A DNA stretch of 59,507 bases from Chloroflexia bacterium (GCA_030446765.1 JAUJMR010000001.1:59061-118567), one strand, 5' to 3'; shown: positions 9,193 through 20,578, numbered from the stretch's first letter. Made by a program: numbers and translations. Notes: a model not told the origin generated them from the letters alone.

Positions 9193-11322
9193 ATGGTTAT
9201 CGACTTGATCCGCGCGTTTCTGGTTGCGGCACTCGTCCTTGGGTTGCCGGGATATCTGTGGTCACGAGCGCTCTTCGCCGCTGCTGACTGGGTTGAACGC
9301 TTGGCAGCCACCATCGCGATGTCGGTTGCGCTTGTACCATTGTTCGCCCTGCTGCTTGCTCGAATCCTCGGCACGGGAATCACGCTCGGTATTGCAATCG
9401 CCGGCTGCTGTCTCGTGACGGGCGTTGGAGTCGTCGTGTGGTCGAGAATTCGGTCCGCAATGCCTGCGCCCGAGCAATGGCGTATGGAAGCACCGCGGCT
9501 CCGAGCCGCCGCGCTGATACCTCTGATCCTCGCAGGGTGCTGCATCGCGGCATCCCTCCTTCGAGTTTTGCCAGTTCGCACCCTGGTCCCTTACACGTTA
9601 CTTCTGATCGTACTTAGCGGCGTGCTTCATATTCTGGCGCGCCCTGACTCCACCGTCGCAAAACAGGGCGAGGTGCCGGACGGAAACACCGGTGCGGCTG
9701 CAAATGCGCCCGGCAAGACAACACGCCATCGCGGCTTTGAACGCGTCGTGTCGCTTGCCCGGCGATGGTCCATTGCCGGGGTCTTGTTGCTGGTCGCGGC
9801 TCGTGGCTACGTCGGCCCAGCGCTGTTCGACTGGCCGTTCATTCGCGGTATGGATCACTACAATCACACGGTAATGGTAAATCTGGTCTTGGAGCGCGGC
9901 GCCGCCGGATCCTATATGGTGTATCCACCGGGCTACCACGTTCTTAGCGCCATCATGGTGCGGCTGAGCGGCCTCTCCCCACTGCAGTTATTCGCGTATC
10001 TCGGACCAGGGCTGATGCTGCTGCCAGCGATCGCGGCGTACATCGTAGCTCGCAGACTCTTCGGATGGGCGGCCGGTGTTGCCGCGGCGCTGTTCGGCGG
10101 CGTTCTGCTCAACAGCCAGTGGATGTATTTCCGTGACGGTATCTATGTCGATATGCTCGCCGCTGAGTTCTTGCTCGCGCTCATGTTTGTCGCGCTAACC
10201 ATGTTCTTGCAGGCGCCTCACCTCCGCAACGGCATTCTCGTTGTCCTGCTTGGCTCCACAATCGTGTTCTACCACACGATAACCACCTACTACGAGGTGT
10301 TACTCCTCGCACTTGTCGCGGTCCTGTGGCTTCCCTACCTCATGTTGCGCGATCGCCGCCGGGCGTTGGCGTTCGCGGCATCCTTCGGCGGTCTGGGCGT
10401 CATCTCTGTCATCCACGCGTGGGGTACGTACGACCTGTCCGCGACGCTGCGGGGACTATTTGGAGTGTCCGATAACACGGACGCCGCCGGCCATGTCAGT
10501 ATGGTTATCGGCACGGAAGAGCCGTTCGTGCTCGGCACGGTGCCCGCCTACCTGGGGCAGCCAGTGGTCTGGTTCGGCTTGCTGGGCGTGCTGCTGCTCG
10601 TGGCGAATCTTCGGCAGTTGCGATCGGTTCAGCACTTACCAGCCGTCTTGCTGATCGGATGGACCGTCGTGTTTTTCGTCGCGAGCCGGACCTCACTCAG
10701 CGGCTTTCCATTGCGGTTTACCCGCGATCTGGGATTGCCACTGGCCGTTCTCGCATCACTTGCCGTAGTCTCCATCCTGCGCTCTACCGAAAGACGCACC
10801 TTGCTAACGTTCGGCGCTGCTGGCGTGATGGTGGTGGTGGTTGCCTTACAATTGCAGCTGAACTATAACCAGGCGACACGTCCGAGCCGGCAGGTGTTGA
10901 TGACACCTGAGATCGCGGCCGCTGGACGATGGCTCGAATCCCATAACTCCGGGGGAAACATCATCGTCAGCCCGCATCAGAACCAGGTGCCGGGCAGCGC
11001 TATGCTGGCAATAGGAGGCTACGAGGGGCTGATGGGCTTCACCAAAGGGCAGCTCGCTCTCCCGCGCGTCGTCCCGGCACGAGACCGGCCGGAGGTGGAG
11101 GCAGCACAGTGGGTACTGCAACATGCCAGCGGTGCGAAGACGCGCACGATACTCCAGCAGTACGATGTGCGCCACGTTGTGTTCTACAAGCGGTTCCGCG
11201 CCCGATCACTGTGGGACAATAATGTGCGTTACCGGCCCGCCCCATTTCGACGCGAGCAGGCACTGTATCATGTCGCGTTTGAGAACCCAGGCGTCGTAAT
11301 ATTTTCGGTGTGTGGTCGATGA
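9193..11322 (+). CDS. GT-C-like membrane protein (putative glycosyltransferase)
   Basis: 709 residues with about a dozen or more membrane helices and a soluble C-terminal domain of roughly 150 residues. The loop FIRGMDHYNHTVMVNLVLER after the first helices, with its acidic and His residues, and MVYPPGYHVLSAIMVRLSG resemble the catalytic loop and following helices of GT-C glycosyltransferases that take sugar from polyprenyl phosphate donors. No exact family was recognised. The next gene overlaps by four bases (ATGA). It is divergent from the GT2/flippase pair and likely works in the same surface-glycan pathway. Confidence 0.7.
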   Translation: MVIDLIRAFLVAALVLGLPGYLWSRALFAAADWVERLAATIAMSVALVPLFALLLARILGTGITLGIAIAGCCLVTGVGVVVWSRIRSAMPAPEQWRMEAPRLRAAALIPLILAGCCIAASLLRVLPVRTLVPYTLLLIVLSGVLHILARPDSTVAKQGEVPDGNTGAAANAPGKTTRHRGFERVVSLARRWSIAGVLLLVAARGYVGPALFDWPFIRGMDHYNHTVMVNLVLERGAAGSYMVYPPGYHVLSAIMVRLSGLSPLQLFAYLGPGLMLLPAIAAYIVARRLFGWAAGVAAALFGGVLLNSQWMYFRDGIYVDMLAAEFLLALMFVALTMFLQAPHLRNGILVVLLGSTIVFYHTITTYYEVLLLALVAVLWLPYLMLRDRRRALAFAASFGGLGVISVIHAWGTYDLSATLRGLFGVSDNTDAAGHVSMVIGTEEPFVLGTVPAYLGQPVVWFGLLGVLLLVANLRQLRSVQHLPAVLLIGWTVVFFVASRTSLSGFPLRFTRDLGLPLAVLASLAVVSILRSTERRTLLTFGAAGVMVVVVALQLQLNYNQATRPSRQVLMTPEIAAAGRWLESHNSGGNIIVSPHQNQVPGSAMLAIGGYEGLMGFTKGQLALPRVVPARDRPEVEAAQWVLQHASGAKTRTILQQYDVRHVVFYKRFRARSLWDNNVRYRPAPFRREQALYHVAFENPGVVIFSVCGR

Positions 11323-12897
11323 GTTTGCAAGATGGGACGATAGCGCGATCTGAGAGCCCGACACAGGCGAGGGCGCAGCCGAAGCAGCGGTTGCTCATCC
11401 GCCACAGACACTGGCTTGTTGCCGGGATTGTGGGGCTAATCCTGTTCGCCGTGTACTTGGACACCCTTGCGCCGAGTGTTTTGCCGAAGGATTCGGGCCG
11501 GTTCCAGGCGCGCGCATACGTGCTCGGGATCGGCCATCCAACCGGATACCCGACCTATATCATGCTCGGTAAACTCTTCACGTACTTGCCAGTTGGCGAT
11601 GTCGCCTATCGTGTAAATCTATCTTCCGCGGTATACGCGGCCTTGGCGATCATGCTCCTGTACCTCGTCGCGTCGCGGCTCACGGAAAGCCTTCCCGCCG
11701 TGATCGCCGCCCTTGCCTTCGGGGTGAGCCGGACATTCTGGCGAGAAGCGGTTATCGCGGAGGTGTACACGCTCAATGTCCTCTTTCTTTGCGCGGTGCT
11801 CCTGTCACTTGTGATGTGGCGCGAACGACGGTCCGACCGGTATCTGCTGCTTGCCGCGTTTCTGACCGGCCTTTCGCTTACGAATCACCTTACCAGCGCG
11901 CTGCTCATTCCGTGTGGCGGGCTATTTGTTTGGCTGACGGATCGGCGTACTGTGCGCGACTGGCGCTTGCTCTAAAGGCGAGTGGGCTCTTCGTGCTTGG
12001 ACTTGCGCCGTACTTGTATCTTCCGATTCGTGCCTCAATGGACCCACCACTTAACACCGGTGACCCGTCGACGCTGCCAAGATTCCTTGTTCACGTTACA
12101 GGCCGGCAGTTTAGCGACAAGATGTGGGCGTTTGGTCCAGGGGAAATTGTCGGTAGGTTCGCGATCTGGAACTCGCTCTTGCTGAAGCAGTACCATCCCG
12201 CATTGCTCGTTTTGGCGCTGCTCGGCGCGGTGGCGGGCTGGTGGCGCGATCGGGCTGCGTCTGGAATGCTGCTACTTTTGTTTGTGCTAACGCTGATTTA
12301 CGGGCTTGAGTACGACGTGAACGACGCGTTTGTCTACTTCATCCCAACCTATCTTGTTATGGCGGTCTGGCTGGCATTTGGCATTCACACCCTGCTAGGC
12401 CCCTTCAGACGTCTATCGCGATCTGACCTTCGCCTTGCCGTTGTGGTCGTCACCGTCGCCTGCTACTCGCCGTAGGCCAGACGTGGGCAGTCCATCGTCC
12501 CATCGTGGACGCCAGCAAGCTGTACGCGCCGCGGCGACTCATCGACCGAGTCGCGCAGGCACCGCCCAACGCAACGATCTACGATACGGAGAACACAACA
12601 CCGTTACAGTATATGACGCACGTAGAAGGGCACCGAAGGGATATAGCGATCGTCCAGGTGCGCACCAGTAACGTCAATCGACGTCTGGACCGTCACCTGG
12701 CGGAAGGACGTCAGGTTTACTTCTTTCACACGCGATACCGTGGGCTGTTATCTGAGACCGGTCGCGGGCTGCGCAAGCGTGGTTTGTGGCGAGTTGTCGA
12801 CTGTGAGCAGGTAGGCAACAGCCCCCTTGTTGCGGCACCGACCGTGATGGCGGGCTGCAATCCACTTGGCCGCGCCCCTCTGGCGGATGATCGGTGA
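11319..12897 (+). pseudogene. DUF2723 (TMEM260-like) membrane protein with two frameshifts
   Basis: Three successive frames combine into one protein of about 525 residues. The N-terminal part has the DUF2723 hallmark: LAPSVLPKDSGRFQARAYVL, then HPTGYPTYIMLGKLF and VNLSSAVYAAL. The middle has YLYLPIRASMDPPLNTGDP and the C-terminal part LYAPRRLIDRVAQAPPNATI. The frame changes near 11965-11975 and again near 12460. DUF2723 proteins are GT-C-like; the eukaryotic relative TMEM260 is an O-mannosyltransferase. The ATG at 11319 overlaps the previous stop as ATGA, and the final TGA overlaps the GTG of the next gene. Confidence 0.78.
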
Positions 12898-15073
12898 ACC
12901 GCTCGATCAGGCTCGTTGTGGGGAGTCGCATTACACGCAGACGGTTCCTGGTCCTCTCGTTGCTCGGCGCCACTTCTTTGGGAGCGGCGGCTACTGCACT
13001 TCGGATCGCGCGTGGCCTTGATGGTGCGGCTCCGCGAGTCCTGGCGACCCGCGCCACTGGGTGACATCGCCCAACCGCAGCATCGGCTTGGATGACTTCG
13101 GAAATGTCGTCGCCTTCGTCGAGGCGACGGTGACGACCTGCCGCTCGCGTTCCGGCGCAGTGGGCTCTCTGCACGATCCGGTTACGAACGCCAGCTGTTT
13201 GGGTATCTGGCACGATGCGGGAGGAGCGTGGCACGGTGTTGCAGGTTGCCGGGCTCAAGAACATAGGGCTCTCGGTTGAGGCGGTGTACCGCTTTCTCGA
13301 AGACGAGACGCTCGAGGTCCATGGATGGGTCGTCGATAACACGGGACGCGATAGAGTCGTCGACGTGGCGTTCTTGTTCCCATCGAGATGGACGGCACAT
13401 CATGGCAACCTGGACTGTCGGAGGAATCAACGGCTATCCACAAGGACCAAGGTGCAAGCGCAGGAACACGTGCCCGTGGCGGTAGTAGGCGATATCGGGG
13501 CCAATACGACCTGGCATTCTCGATCCCACCGGATCATCCGGTACTCTTTGAGATCCAGCCCGACCCCGAGAACCAGGCGTTTTCCTTGCGACTCAAGTTC
13601 GGCCTGTCCTCCGCGGCTGGTGGTGTGCTGCGGAGCCGTGCGCCATTTCGCTTCACACTGGACATCCTGCCCGCGGGCGCGGGGCTACGGTTCGCGCTCG
13701 ATCGGTACTACGCACGGCACCCAGATGCGTTTGCCGCACGAGTTCGGCGCTATGGTTTCTGGCAGATCGCGCCGCGCGATGCATATGCACGCCCGCAGTA
13801 TTACGGCTTCCACGAGACCGGCTATGCACAGGATACGGCTCGCAACCTCGCCGAGTATGAGCGTAACGACGGGTGGGGGCTGGATGAAGAGGCAGGCATC
13901 TACACGCTGGCGTACACGCTCGTAGGGCAGGGGGAGATCACCAACCTCGCAGCGCTGCCAGAAGGTTACGACGCCGCTTTGCGAGCGCTGACCGAATGGA
14001 CCGCATCTGCCAATCTGTTCGGCGGACCGTCGCCCAATCTTCCCAACAGTTACACGGATGTCGAGCAACACAAGCAGATAATCAGAAACTGCGCCCTGCA
14101 TGTCTCGGCAGATCGTCTTCATCTTGTGCGCCGTACGACCGCCTGGGGTGGCAATTCCGTCACGTTCCCGCTCAACCCCAGCCCCGATCTTGGTACGCCC
14201 TCCCCAACGATTGCTCGATACATGCTCGACCAGCACGTGCCGCTGTTGCTGCAGTCCGCCAAGGTGGATGGCATTTACGTTGACTCCCTCGACGCATGGG
14301 GGAACTTCTACAACTATCGACGCGCCCATTTCGTTTCCGCGCGTATTCCGCTGACATACCAGAAAGAACGCCGGCAGCCGGCACTGTACAATTCGTTCTC
14401 TCATCAGGAGTACCTGTGGGAACTGAGACGTCGGCTGCATGCTGCCGGCAGGGTGCTGATGGGCAATGGGATTTCGGAGACGCGCGCGTTCAACGCGTTT
14501 GCGCTCGACGTTATCTGCGCGGAGCAGACGTTTGAGTCACTACTCAACCACGAATCCCGCCTCGCCTATTACCGGACGGTCGCCTGGCAAAAACCGGTCC
14601 TGCTGATGATCTACGAGGGATGGGAGCGAGAGCAGGACGTCGAGCGGCTATGGAAGTGGGCGCTCCTGTACGGACTATTTGTGTCCTCTGGACCTCAGAA
14701 CGCCGGGTATGTAACTCCGGTGAATGAGGTGCGATACCAGGACAAGTATGCCCAGGTCCTCATACGCTTGGCTTCGGCAGGCTGGCAGCCGCGCACAGGG
14801 ATCAGCACGGCCGACCCGCGCGTGCGGATCGAACGGTACGGAGACGGTTCGCACTTTTTCCTCGTCATGTACAATACAGGTCCGTCGGCAACCCAAGTCA
14901 GCATGCAGGTTGACGCGGAAGTCGTACTGAGCGGTGCGGCAGCGCGACTACGCGAGGTTCTCGGTGGTGAGGATTTGAGCCCCGCCGTACTAGCCGGTGC
15001 CGAGTTCCGGGTCGGGGCGGATGAGGTCCGCGTTTTGGAGATTTGGGAGACAGAGCCGCAAGGCCGTATATAA
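12894..15073 (+). pseudogene. Tat-exported protein of unrecognised, possibly glycosidase-like family; frameshifted
   Basis: The GTG at 12894 (GTGA overlap with the previous gene) opens a twin-arginine signal: SRITRRRFLVLSLLGATSLG. The frame then changes at least four times between about 13.04 and 13.52 kb. From about 13.5 kb to 15073 one frame codes for more than 500 residues without interruption. Features of that part are FALDRYYARHPDAF, GFWQIAPRDAYARP, the segment KVDGIYVDSLDAWGNFYNYR with acidic residues at a strand end, and a C-terminal beta-rich domain. A TIM-barrel glycoside hydrolase with a C-terminal beta domain would fit, but I do not recognise the family. Position between GT-C genes and a secreted lectin-like protein suggests a role in surface glycan processing. 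Confidence 0.6.
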
Positions 15074-15131
15074 TCTGGTCCGTCGAGGGACATCTGTTGC
15101 GCCTGCCGTACTGGCGGTCGGAGGGGGAGAG

Positions 15132-16271
15132 ATGGCATCGCAGTTCACGATAGGCATCGAGGAAGAGTTTCAGATTGTCAACCCGGAGACGAATCAGCTC
15201 GTTTCTCACGTAGCCCAAATGCTCAGTGAGGGCGCGGAGTTGTTAGGCGATCAGATCAAGCCGGAGATGCTGCAAAGTGTCGTCGAAGTGGGTACGAAGA
15301 TCTGCGGCGACATCAAAGAGGCGCGCGAGGAGTTGCTTAAGCTACGCTGTGGCTTGCTCTCCCTGTGTGAGCATGAGGGACTGGTGATCTCGGGCAGCGG
15401 TACGCACCCCTTCAGTGATTGGCGTGACCAGCAGGTGACCGAGAAGGAACGCTACCTGGAGATGATCTCCGCACTCGGTGACGTTGCACGGGGACTTATT
15501 ATCTGGGGCCTGCACGTCCATGTGTATGTGCCCGACCCTGATATCGCGATGGATGTCTTCAACGAGGCACGATACTTCCTACCGCATCTTCTGGCCCTCT
15601 CCACCGCCTCACCGTTCTGGGTGGGCAGGCCGACCGGACTGAAGAGTTACCGGCACGTGATCTGGAACCAGTTGCCGCGGACCGGTATGCCGGATGCGTT
15701 CAAGTCGTGGAGCGACTACGAGGGGTTCGTGGACTTGCTGGTACAGACTCACTGCATCGAGGATGCGACGAAGATCTGGTGGGACTTGCGACCACACCCG
15801 AAGTTTCGCACCTTGGAGTTCCGGATCTGCGACATGCAGAGCAGGGTGGAGGATACGCTTGCACTTGCCGCGCTCTCTCAGGCCATCGTCGCGAAACTAT
15901 ACTACCTACGCGCTCAGAACCTTGGCTTCCGCCAGTATCCACGGGCGGCGCTCTCTGAGAACCGATGGCGAGCGATGCGCTATGGCCTCGAGGGCAAGCT
16001 CATAGACTTCGGGAAGCGGGAGGAAGTGGAGGAGCGCACGCTCATCGAGGAACTTCTGACGTTTGTCGACGACGTGCTTGACGAACTGAACTGTCGCGCC
16101 GAGGTCGAGCACATCCACTCAATCCTTGAGACCGGTACGAGCGCGGACCGGCAGCTCGCGGTGTGGGCAGAGACGCAGGATGTCCGTGCTGTAGCGAAGA
16201 TGCTCGTGGAGGAAACGATGGCCGGCACGGAGCCGATGGAGTGCGACCTGCGCGGCATGCCCCGCGGGTAG
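15132..16271 (+). CDS. Carboxylate-amine ligase, YbdK/glutamate-cysteine ligase 2 family
   Basis: 379 residues, usual for the GCS2/YbdK family, which forms an amide bond between a carboxylate (often glutamate) and an amine using ATP. The family signature FTIGIEEEFQIVNPETNQL is at the N-terminus, with the metal-binding GIEEEF. Further conserved parts are ISGSGTHPFSDWRDQ, GLHVHVYVPDPDIAMDV and KIWWDLRPHPKFRTLEFRIC. I chose the ATG at 15132 because a GGAGGGGGAGAG ribosome site stands immediately before it and the domain begins there. The true substrate of YbdK-like enzymes is often uncertain, so I give no gene symbol. Confidence 0.9.
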   Translation: MASQFTIGIEEEFQIVNPETNQLVSHVAQMLSEGAELLGDQIKPEMLQSVVEVGTKICGDIKEAREELLKLRCGLLSLCEHEGLVISGSGTHPFSDWRDQQVTEKERYLEMISALGDVARGLIIWGLHVHVYVPDPDIAMDVFNEARYFLPHLLALSTASPFWVGRPTGLKSYRHVIWNQLPRTGMPDAFKSWSDYEGFVDLLVQTHCIEDATKIWWDLRPHPKFRTLEFRICDMQSRVEDTLALAALSQAIVAKLYYLRAQNLGFRQYPRAALSENRWRAMRYGLEGKLIDFGKREEVEERTLIEELLTFVDDVLDELNCRAEVEHIHSILETGTSADRQLAVWAETQDVRAVAKMLVEETMAGTEPMECDLRGMPRG

Positions 16272-16388
16272 TGCTTCCCACGCCAGGCTCCGTGTCCCGC
16301 ACGTCGCATCAAATTGGTCCGAGTTGAATCTCGGTGTGGGCAAAGCGACCCTGCGCGACTGTCTCCTCCCGGCAAATCCGAGATAAAG

Positions 16389-16520
16389 ACTTCGGCTGAC
16401 TGGTAGGATATCCGTCCTTCGGAGCAAGCGAGGAATCAGCGGTAAAGGCTGCGGATCCCTCACTGCGTTCGGGATGGTACACTGCAGAGATTATGCGGAT
16501 TGATTGTGACTTCGGCTTAC
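16389..16520. repeat. Diverged relative of the 127-bp element
   Basis: On the minus strand this stretch holds CATCCCGAACGCAGTGAGGG followed by ATCC and later GATTCCTCGC, the same palindromic core as in the elements at 2.9 and 42.0 kb. Its ends differ: it is bracketed by a direct repeat, GACTTCGGCTGAC (16389) and GACTTCGGCTTAC (16508). It lies between the convergent ligase and secreted-protein genes. Confidence 0.5.
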
Positions 16521-16525
16521 CTTGG

Positions 16526-19500
16526 CTAGGGTGTGGGCACGAGTGTCGCCTGATACGGAGCGGCTATCGGATTGCCGGCGCGATCGCGCAGCTCCGTCGT
16601 GACGCGTAGCTCCAGTTGTGTGGCGGACCGTGCCGGTACCTTGAAAGTCGCGATCGTATCTCCGGGCGAGTAGTCCCACGTGCCAGACACACGGCGGCCC
16701 CGGCTAGTCAGGACAGCGCTCGACAGAGTGTCCCCTGATACGGGCTCCGTGAAACGCAGCGTCACAATATTCGCTTTGAGTGAGGCGCTGGTTACTCGCG
16801 GCGATGTTGTGTCGCGAACGACGGTGTCGGTGTACACCAGCCAGTTGTCCGCAGCATCGGTGTAGCGGATCCATACAGTCTTGACTCCCTCTTGGTCGCC
16901 CAGGTCCCAGTTGTGAAGCCCAGTGGCACCTTCCCACGGGTACCAGGTGGTTCCATCAACGCTCCACTCAGCCTTGATTTCTCCCCTGGTCTCGTCGGCC
17001 GCGCTCGTGGCCACGGTCGTATACTGACCTCGAACACTATGCGCTCCTGGGTCGAGCGGGCCTTGTGCGGCAAGAAACGCAAGTTCACCATCTGTCGGCG
17101 GCGTGCGCCACAAAGAGACATCGCCGACGACCGCATTCGGATAGCTCCAGCCCTTGCCCGGTCCTAGTGTTAAGGTCGCCCCTGCCACGGGCGGCTCAGC
17201 GCGCGATAACCCCGCTCTGGCGCCATCCATCCACAACGAGACGGTCGGGCCATCCCAGAGCACTGCATAGCTCCGTGCCGCCCCCGGCTTCCAGGCAGCG
17301 GAGGCCAGTGTTCTGTCACCATCGCGTAGGTTGAGTTTTTGCCCGTTTACTGCTATCCGCAACTTGCCGAGCTGCAACAGCGTGGCGTCGTATGGTGCGG
17401 TCGCATCGGGCCGTGCCCAGAAAAGCAGGCACCTTGTTGGCCAACGGTTTTACCGTACTCCACTGTGGTGCGAGCCCGCTCTGAAGTGCTTGCGAAGGGC
17501 TCGCCTGTCCATGAGTACCCCTCGCCAAGCGAGCCGTCGATATAAGAGCTCATGTGCCGCCCTGCTTCGAGCTGCGCGCCGTCGATGTAGTACTGCTCAC
17601 CGGTCTGGACGGCCTCGGTGGAGAGTAACCCATACAACCCCTTATTCTCAGTTGCCTCGAACGTGAAGTGGCCCCTATACCACCCGCCGCCAACGGCCGT
17701 CCAGCGCATCAGTGGCCGGTTCCGCTCTCCAATGAGCGCGGTATTCACTCCTTCCGGCTGGTTCGTTCCCTCGTAGTACCAACCGCGAAGGACCTCATTA
17801 GTAATGGGTTGGCCGTCCGGAAGACGCGCATACGCGGAGTAAGTGTATAACCGTCCTGGCACGAGCGCGGCGGGCTGGAACGTTGCGGCGCGACCGGCTT
17901 GCAGCTTGCGGACGAGCAGTCCGTGTCGCCCGTAACGTGCGAAGTCTGGAGCTGCGGTGACGGACACGTAGGAGTTGAGACCGTTCCAGTCAGCGGCGTT
18001 CACCTCGAGGCTGGTGTTCGCTAGAAGGTTCTGCGCGGGGCGTTCCAGCAGCAGGCCATCGGCACGGTACGGACCAGGATCGCTGCCCTGCTCCAGTTGC
18101 ACGGCGTCCCATACGACCTGTTCCCGGAAAGGCGCACTCGGGCATCGGTAGTGTTCTTGCTTGAGGTGAATGCGATGCTGATCTGTTGCCAGCCAGTCCT
18201 GTCGTCAGAGTCCACCTTCCAAGACTTTAGTGAGCGGCTCTTGCCTGTCTGGGTTGCAAGTTCACCTATCGTCATGGAAGCACCTGCACCCTGAATCCAC
18301 GCGGAAAGGCTGTATCTGGTTTCGGTTTGATGACGACCGTCTGCACCAGGTCGGACTCTTGGCGGCCTGCTTCCGCCATGCTTTGCAAGGCAAGACTGCC
18401 GTGATAGCTCGCGGTCGCCGGCTCGAAGACCGACCGGCCATTCTCGCGAAGGCCCGTTTCCCATCCCTCAGGGAGTCCTCCGGCCCAAGCCTCAAACTGG
18501 AGTTGCGCAGCAAGTTTGGACCGAGCGGCCGGTACGCCGGGTGTCCGATGACCTTTGGCTGGTCTCCGACGGTGGCTAGCGGTGTGCCGGAGAGTCCCGC
18601 CGTCAGCACGATTCGCGGGTCCGGCGCGACCACGACAGATCCCCGCGGCGGCCGTTCCTCGAGGGTGACGGTTGTAGACGCCGTGTCACTCCATCCACCG
18701 AGTGCGTTCTTGAATCGCGCATACACCGTTTTCGTGCCGTCGCCCGGCGCCAGCGTCCATTTCTTGCTGACCGCATATGGCTCTTCGAACGCATCCGTGA
18801 ACTGCGGATTGTTCGAGATCATCATGCCGGCCACGCGATCCTCGGCGTCATGTGCCCGCAGATTGAGGGTGACCCAGCGTGACTGATCCATTTCGGGGTC
18901 TTCTACGACACTGACGGACGCTTGAGCAGGAGCGGTCCCGGGAGCGCGATCCGTGAACGCCGGTCCGGGACCGAGTAGGGTGATGGTGCGGGTGCCACCT
19001 TTCAGATCGTTCTGCTGAAATGCACCCTCCCGTGTGCCCGGCCAGAACACGTCCACGTGCCAGCCGCGCACCGCCGAACCCGTATCCTCCGCGGTGAACA
19101 CCTGGTCGCCCCAGCCCTCGATGCGCATCCGCGTGCCGAGCGGTATGTACCTTGGGTCAACGGCCACCGCACCCCAGTGGACCTTATTCCCGTTGAACAT
19201 CACACCGTGCCCCGGGTCGCCTGCCCCCTTGCCGGTCTCCTCGACGCTGGCCGTGTAGTACTTGATCCTGGCGTTGTGCTGCTCGCCCATCTCGACGCTC
19301 GGCCGGGACTGGCCGAGGATCTCCACCCCCTTTGACGCGGTGCGGCCGCCATTGGCGAACATTGCCGCCTCGACCTCGCTCACGAGGTACAAGCGGTCGA
19401 GCCCTTTTGGGGTGCCGTCGCTGTACCAGTACGTCCCGTTATGGGGGCCGCCCCACACGTTGCCGTCGTAGACGACAAAGTACTTTCCGTCCGGGCTCAG

Positions 19501-20137
19501 ACCTTTGATGACGAGCCAGTGGCCATCGGCGTATGTTTCGAACCGCCCGGTACGCAGTGCCGGATCGGTGGATGCGCCGTTTACGTCCGCCCCCGGCTGA
19601 TCCTGTCCATGTTCACCGCGGCGATCGCAATGTTACCGCGCGCCACAACGTCGCGCAGGCTGGCGGCATTCACAATGTTGCTGCGGTACTGAACGCCCCA
19701 ACGTGTCAGCGCAGTTGTAATGTCGGCGTGATTGGTGTATCCCCTGCGCCCTATGAAGGCCCGGATGTCCTTGATGGGCACGGAGACGTTCTGAGCGTAC
19801 TGGATCGCCATCGCGACGGAGGTGGGGCCACAGTTGACGTTCTGATTATTTCGGGCATCGTAGCTCGACGGCTCGCCCTGATATCGATACCAGGATGCCG
19901 GCTGCGCAGCAGTCTGCGCCCTTGCCGACGTAGGCGCGAGCAGGGGCAGATAGGTAGGAAGACGCGGAGTCCTACGAGAACAAGCCAGATCGCAAGGAAG
20001 GAACCGACGCGAAGCAGCCTGGCGTGCATGGTCTCGTCCCACTCAAGCGCACGCAACCGTCTCATTTGCCGCTCCCACTCGTTTAGGTCGCAGCACTCAT
20101 GTCGTTCATAGAGGGCTGCTAGGTATTGCCTAAGCAA
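16526..20137 (-). pseudogene. Large secreted protein: C39-like peptidase, 3D domain, carbohydrate-binding-like and LamG-like modules; six frame breaks
   Basis: Successive frames combine into a protein of about 1,180 residues. Order from the N-terminus: a membrane anchor or signal (RVGSFLAIWLVLVGLRVFLP); a C39-like peptidase with VNCGPTSVAMAIQYA (Cys), GHWLVIKGL (His) and YDGN (Asp/Asn); a 3D domain with VDPRYIPLGTRMRIEG, TAEDTG and WHVDVFW, giving its three Asp residues; Ig-like repeats; two modules beginning NLLRNSS and NLLANTSLEVN that look like jelly-roll carbohydrate-binding domains; a LamG-like domain; and C-terminal FN3/Ig-like repeats. Frame changes occur near 19950, 19590 (in a run of five G), 18510, 18330, 18150 and 17430. 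The start is uncertain. The domain set suggests a cell-wall enzyme. Confidence 0.72.
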
Positions 20138-20146
20138 AGAGAAGAG

Positions 20147-20410
20147 TTATATAGGTCCGGCACGCGTGCTGATGCGCCCGCAGTTACCATTCGGGTCCGT
20201 CTGATGCCAGGACAGACGCTGCGGACCGAAAGGAGCATAGGAGAATACTCCCAAACTGACAGCGCATAGCATCGAGTATACAGACAGCGAAAGCCAAGCT
20301 GCGCCAACCCATTTTCGCGGCAAATGAGAGGCTCTGACAACATTATTATCCGGAGCCACGAATGCCTGGCCAGCCAGAGGCAACCATCGGCGCTGATCGG
20401 GCCGGGTCAA
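20147..20410 (-). CDS. Possible small membrane protein
   Basis: An 87-residue frame with one convincing hydrophobic segment (WVGAAWLSLSVYSMLCAVSLG) between polar ends. It stops just before, and in the same frame as, the first part of the large C39/3D gene. No homologue recognised and no strong ribosome site, so it may be spurious or a broken N-terminal extension of that gene. Confidence 0.25.
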   Translation of the reverse strand: MTRPDQRRWLPLAGQAFVAPDNNVVRASHLPRKWVGAAWLSLSVYSMLCAVSLGVFSYAPFGPQRLSWHQTDPNGNCGRISTRAGPI

Positions 20411-20578
20411 CCCGGAAAAGCCGTCGCTTTCTTACCGCCGCAGTGATAGCGGATGTCGTGGACTTCTCGTTGGGTGCTCTCTAGATCGCAGTCAGCCGCC
20501 TGGTTCGTACATAGTCTCAGAGCGCAAGCATCAAACCGATGCAATGGACATCAGTTCTGTATCTCGCGACACAGTGCT
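20411..20578. other. Short intergenic stretch
   Basis: No gene, repeat or terminator was recognised between the sortase gene and the possible small membrane protein. Confidence 0.4.

Noticed and set aside
13685-14440. 251-codon minus-strand frame inside the Tat-exported protein gene
   Set aside because: The plus-strand frame is longer and has coherent protein-like segments; the minus-strand product has none.
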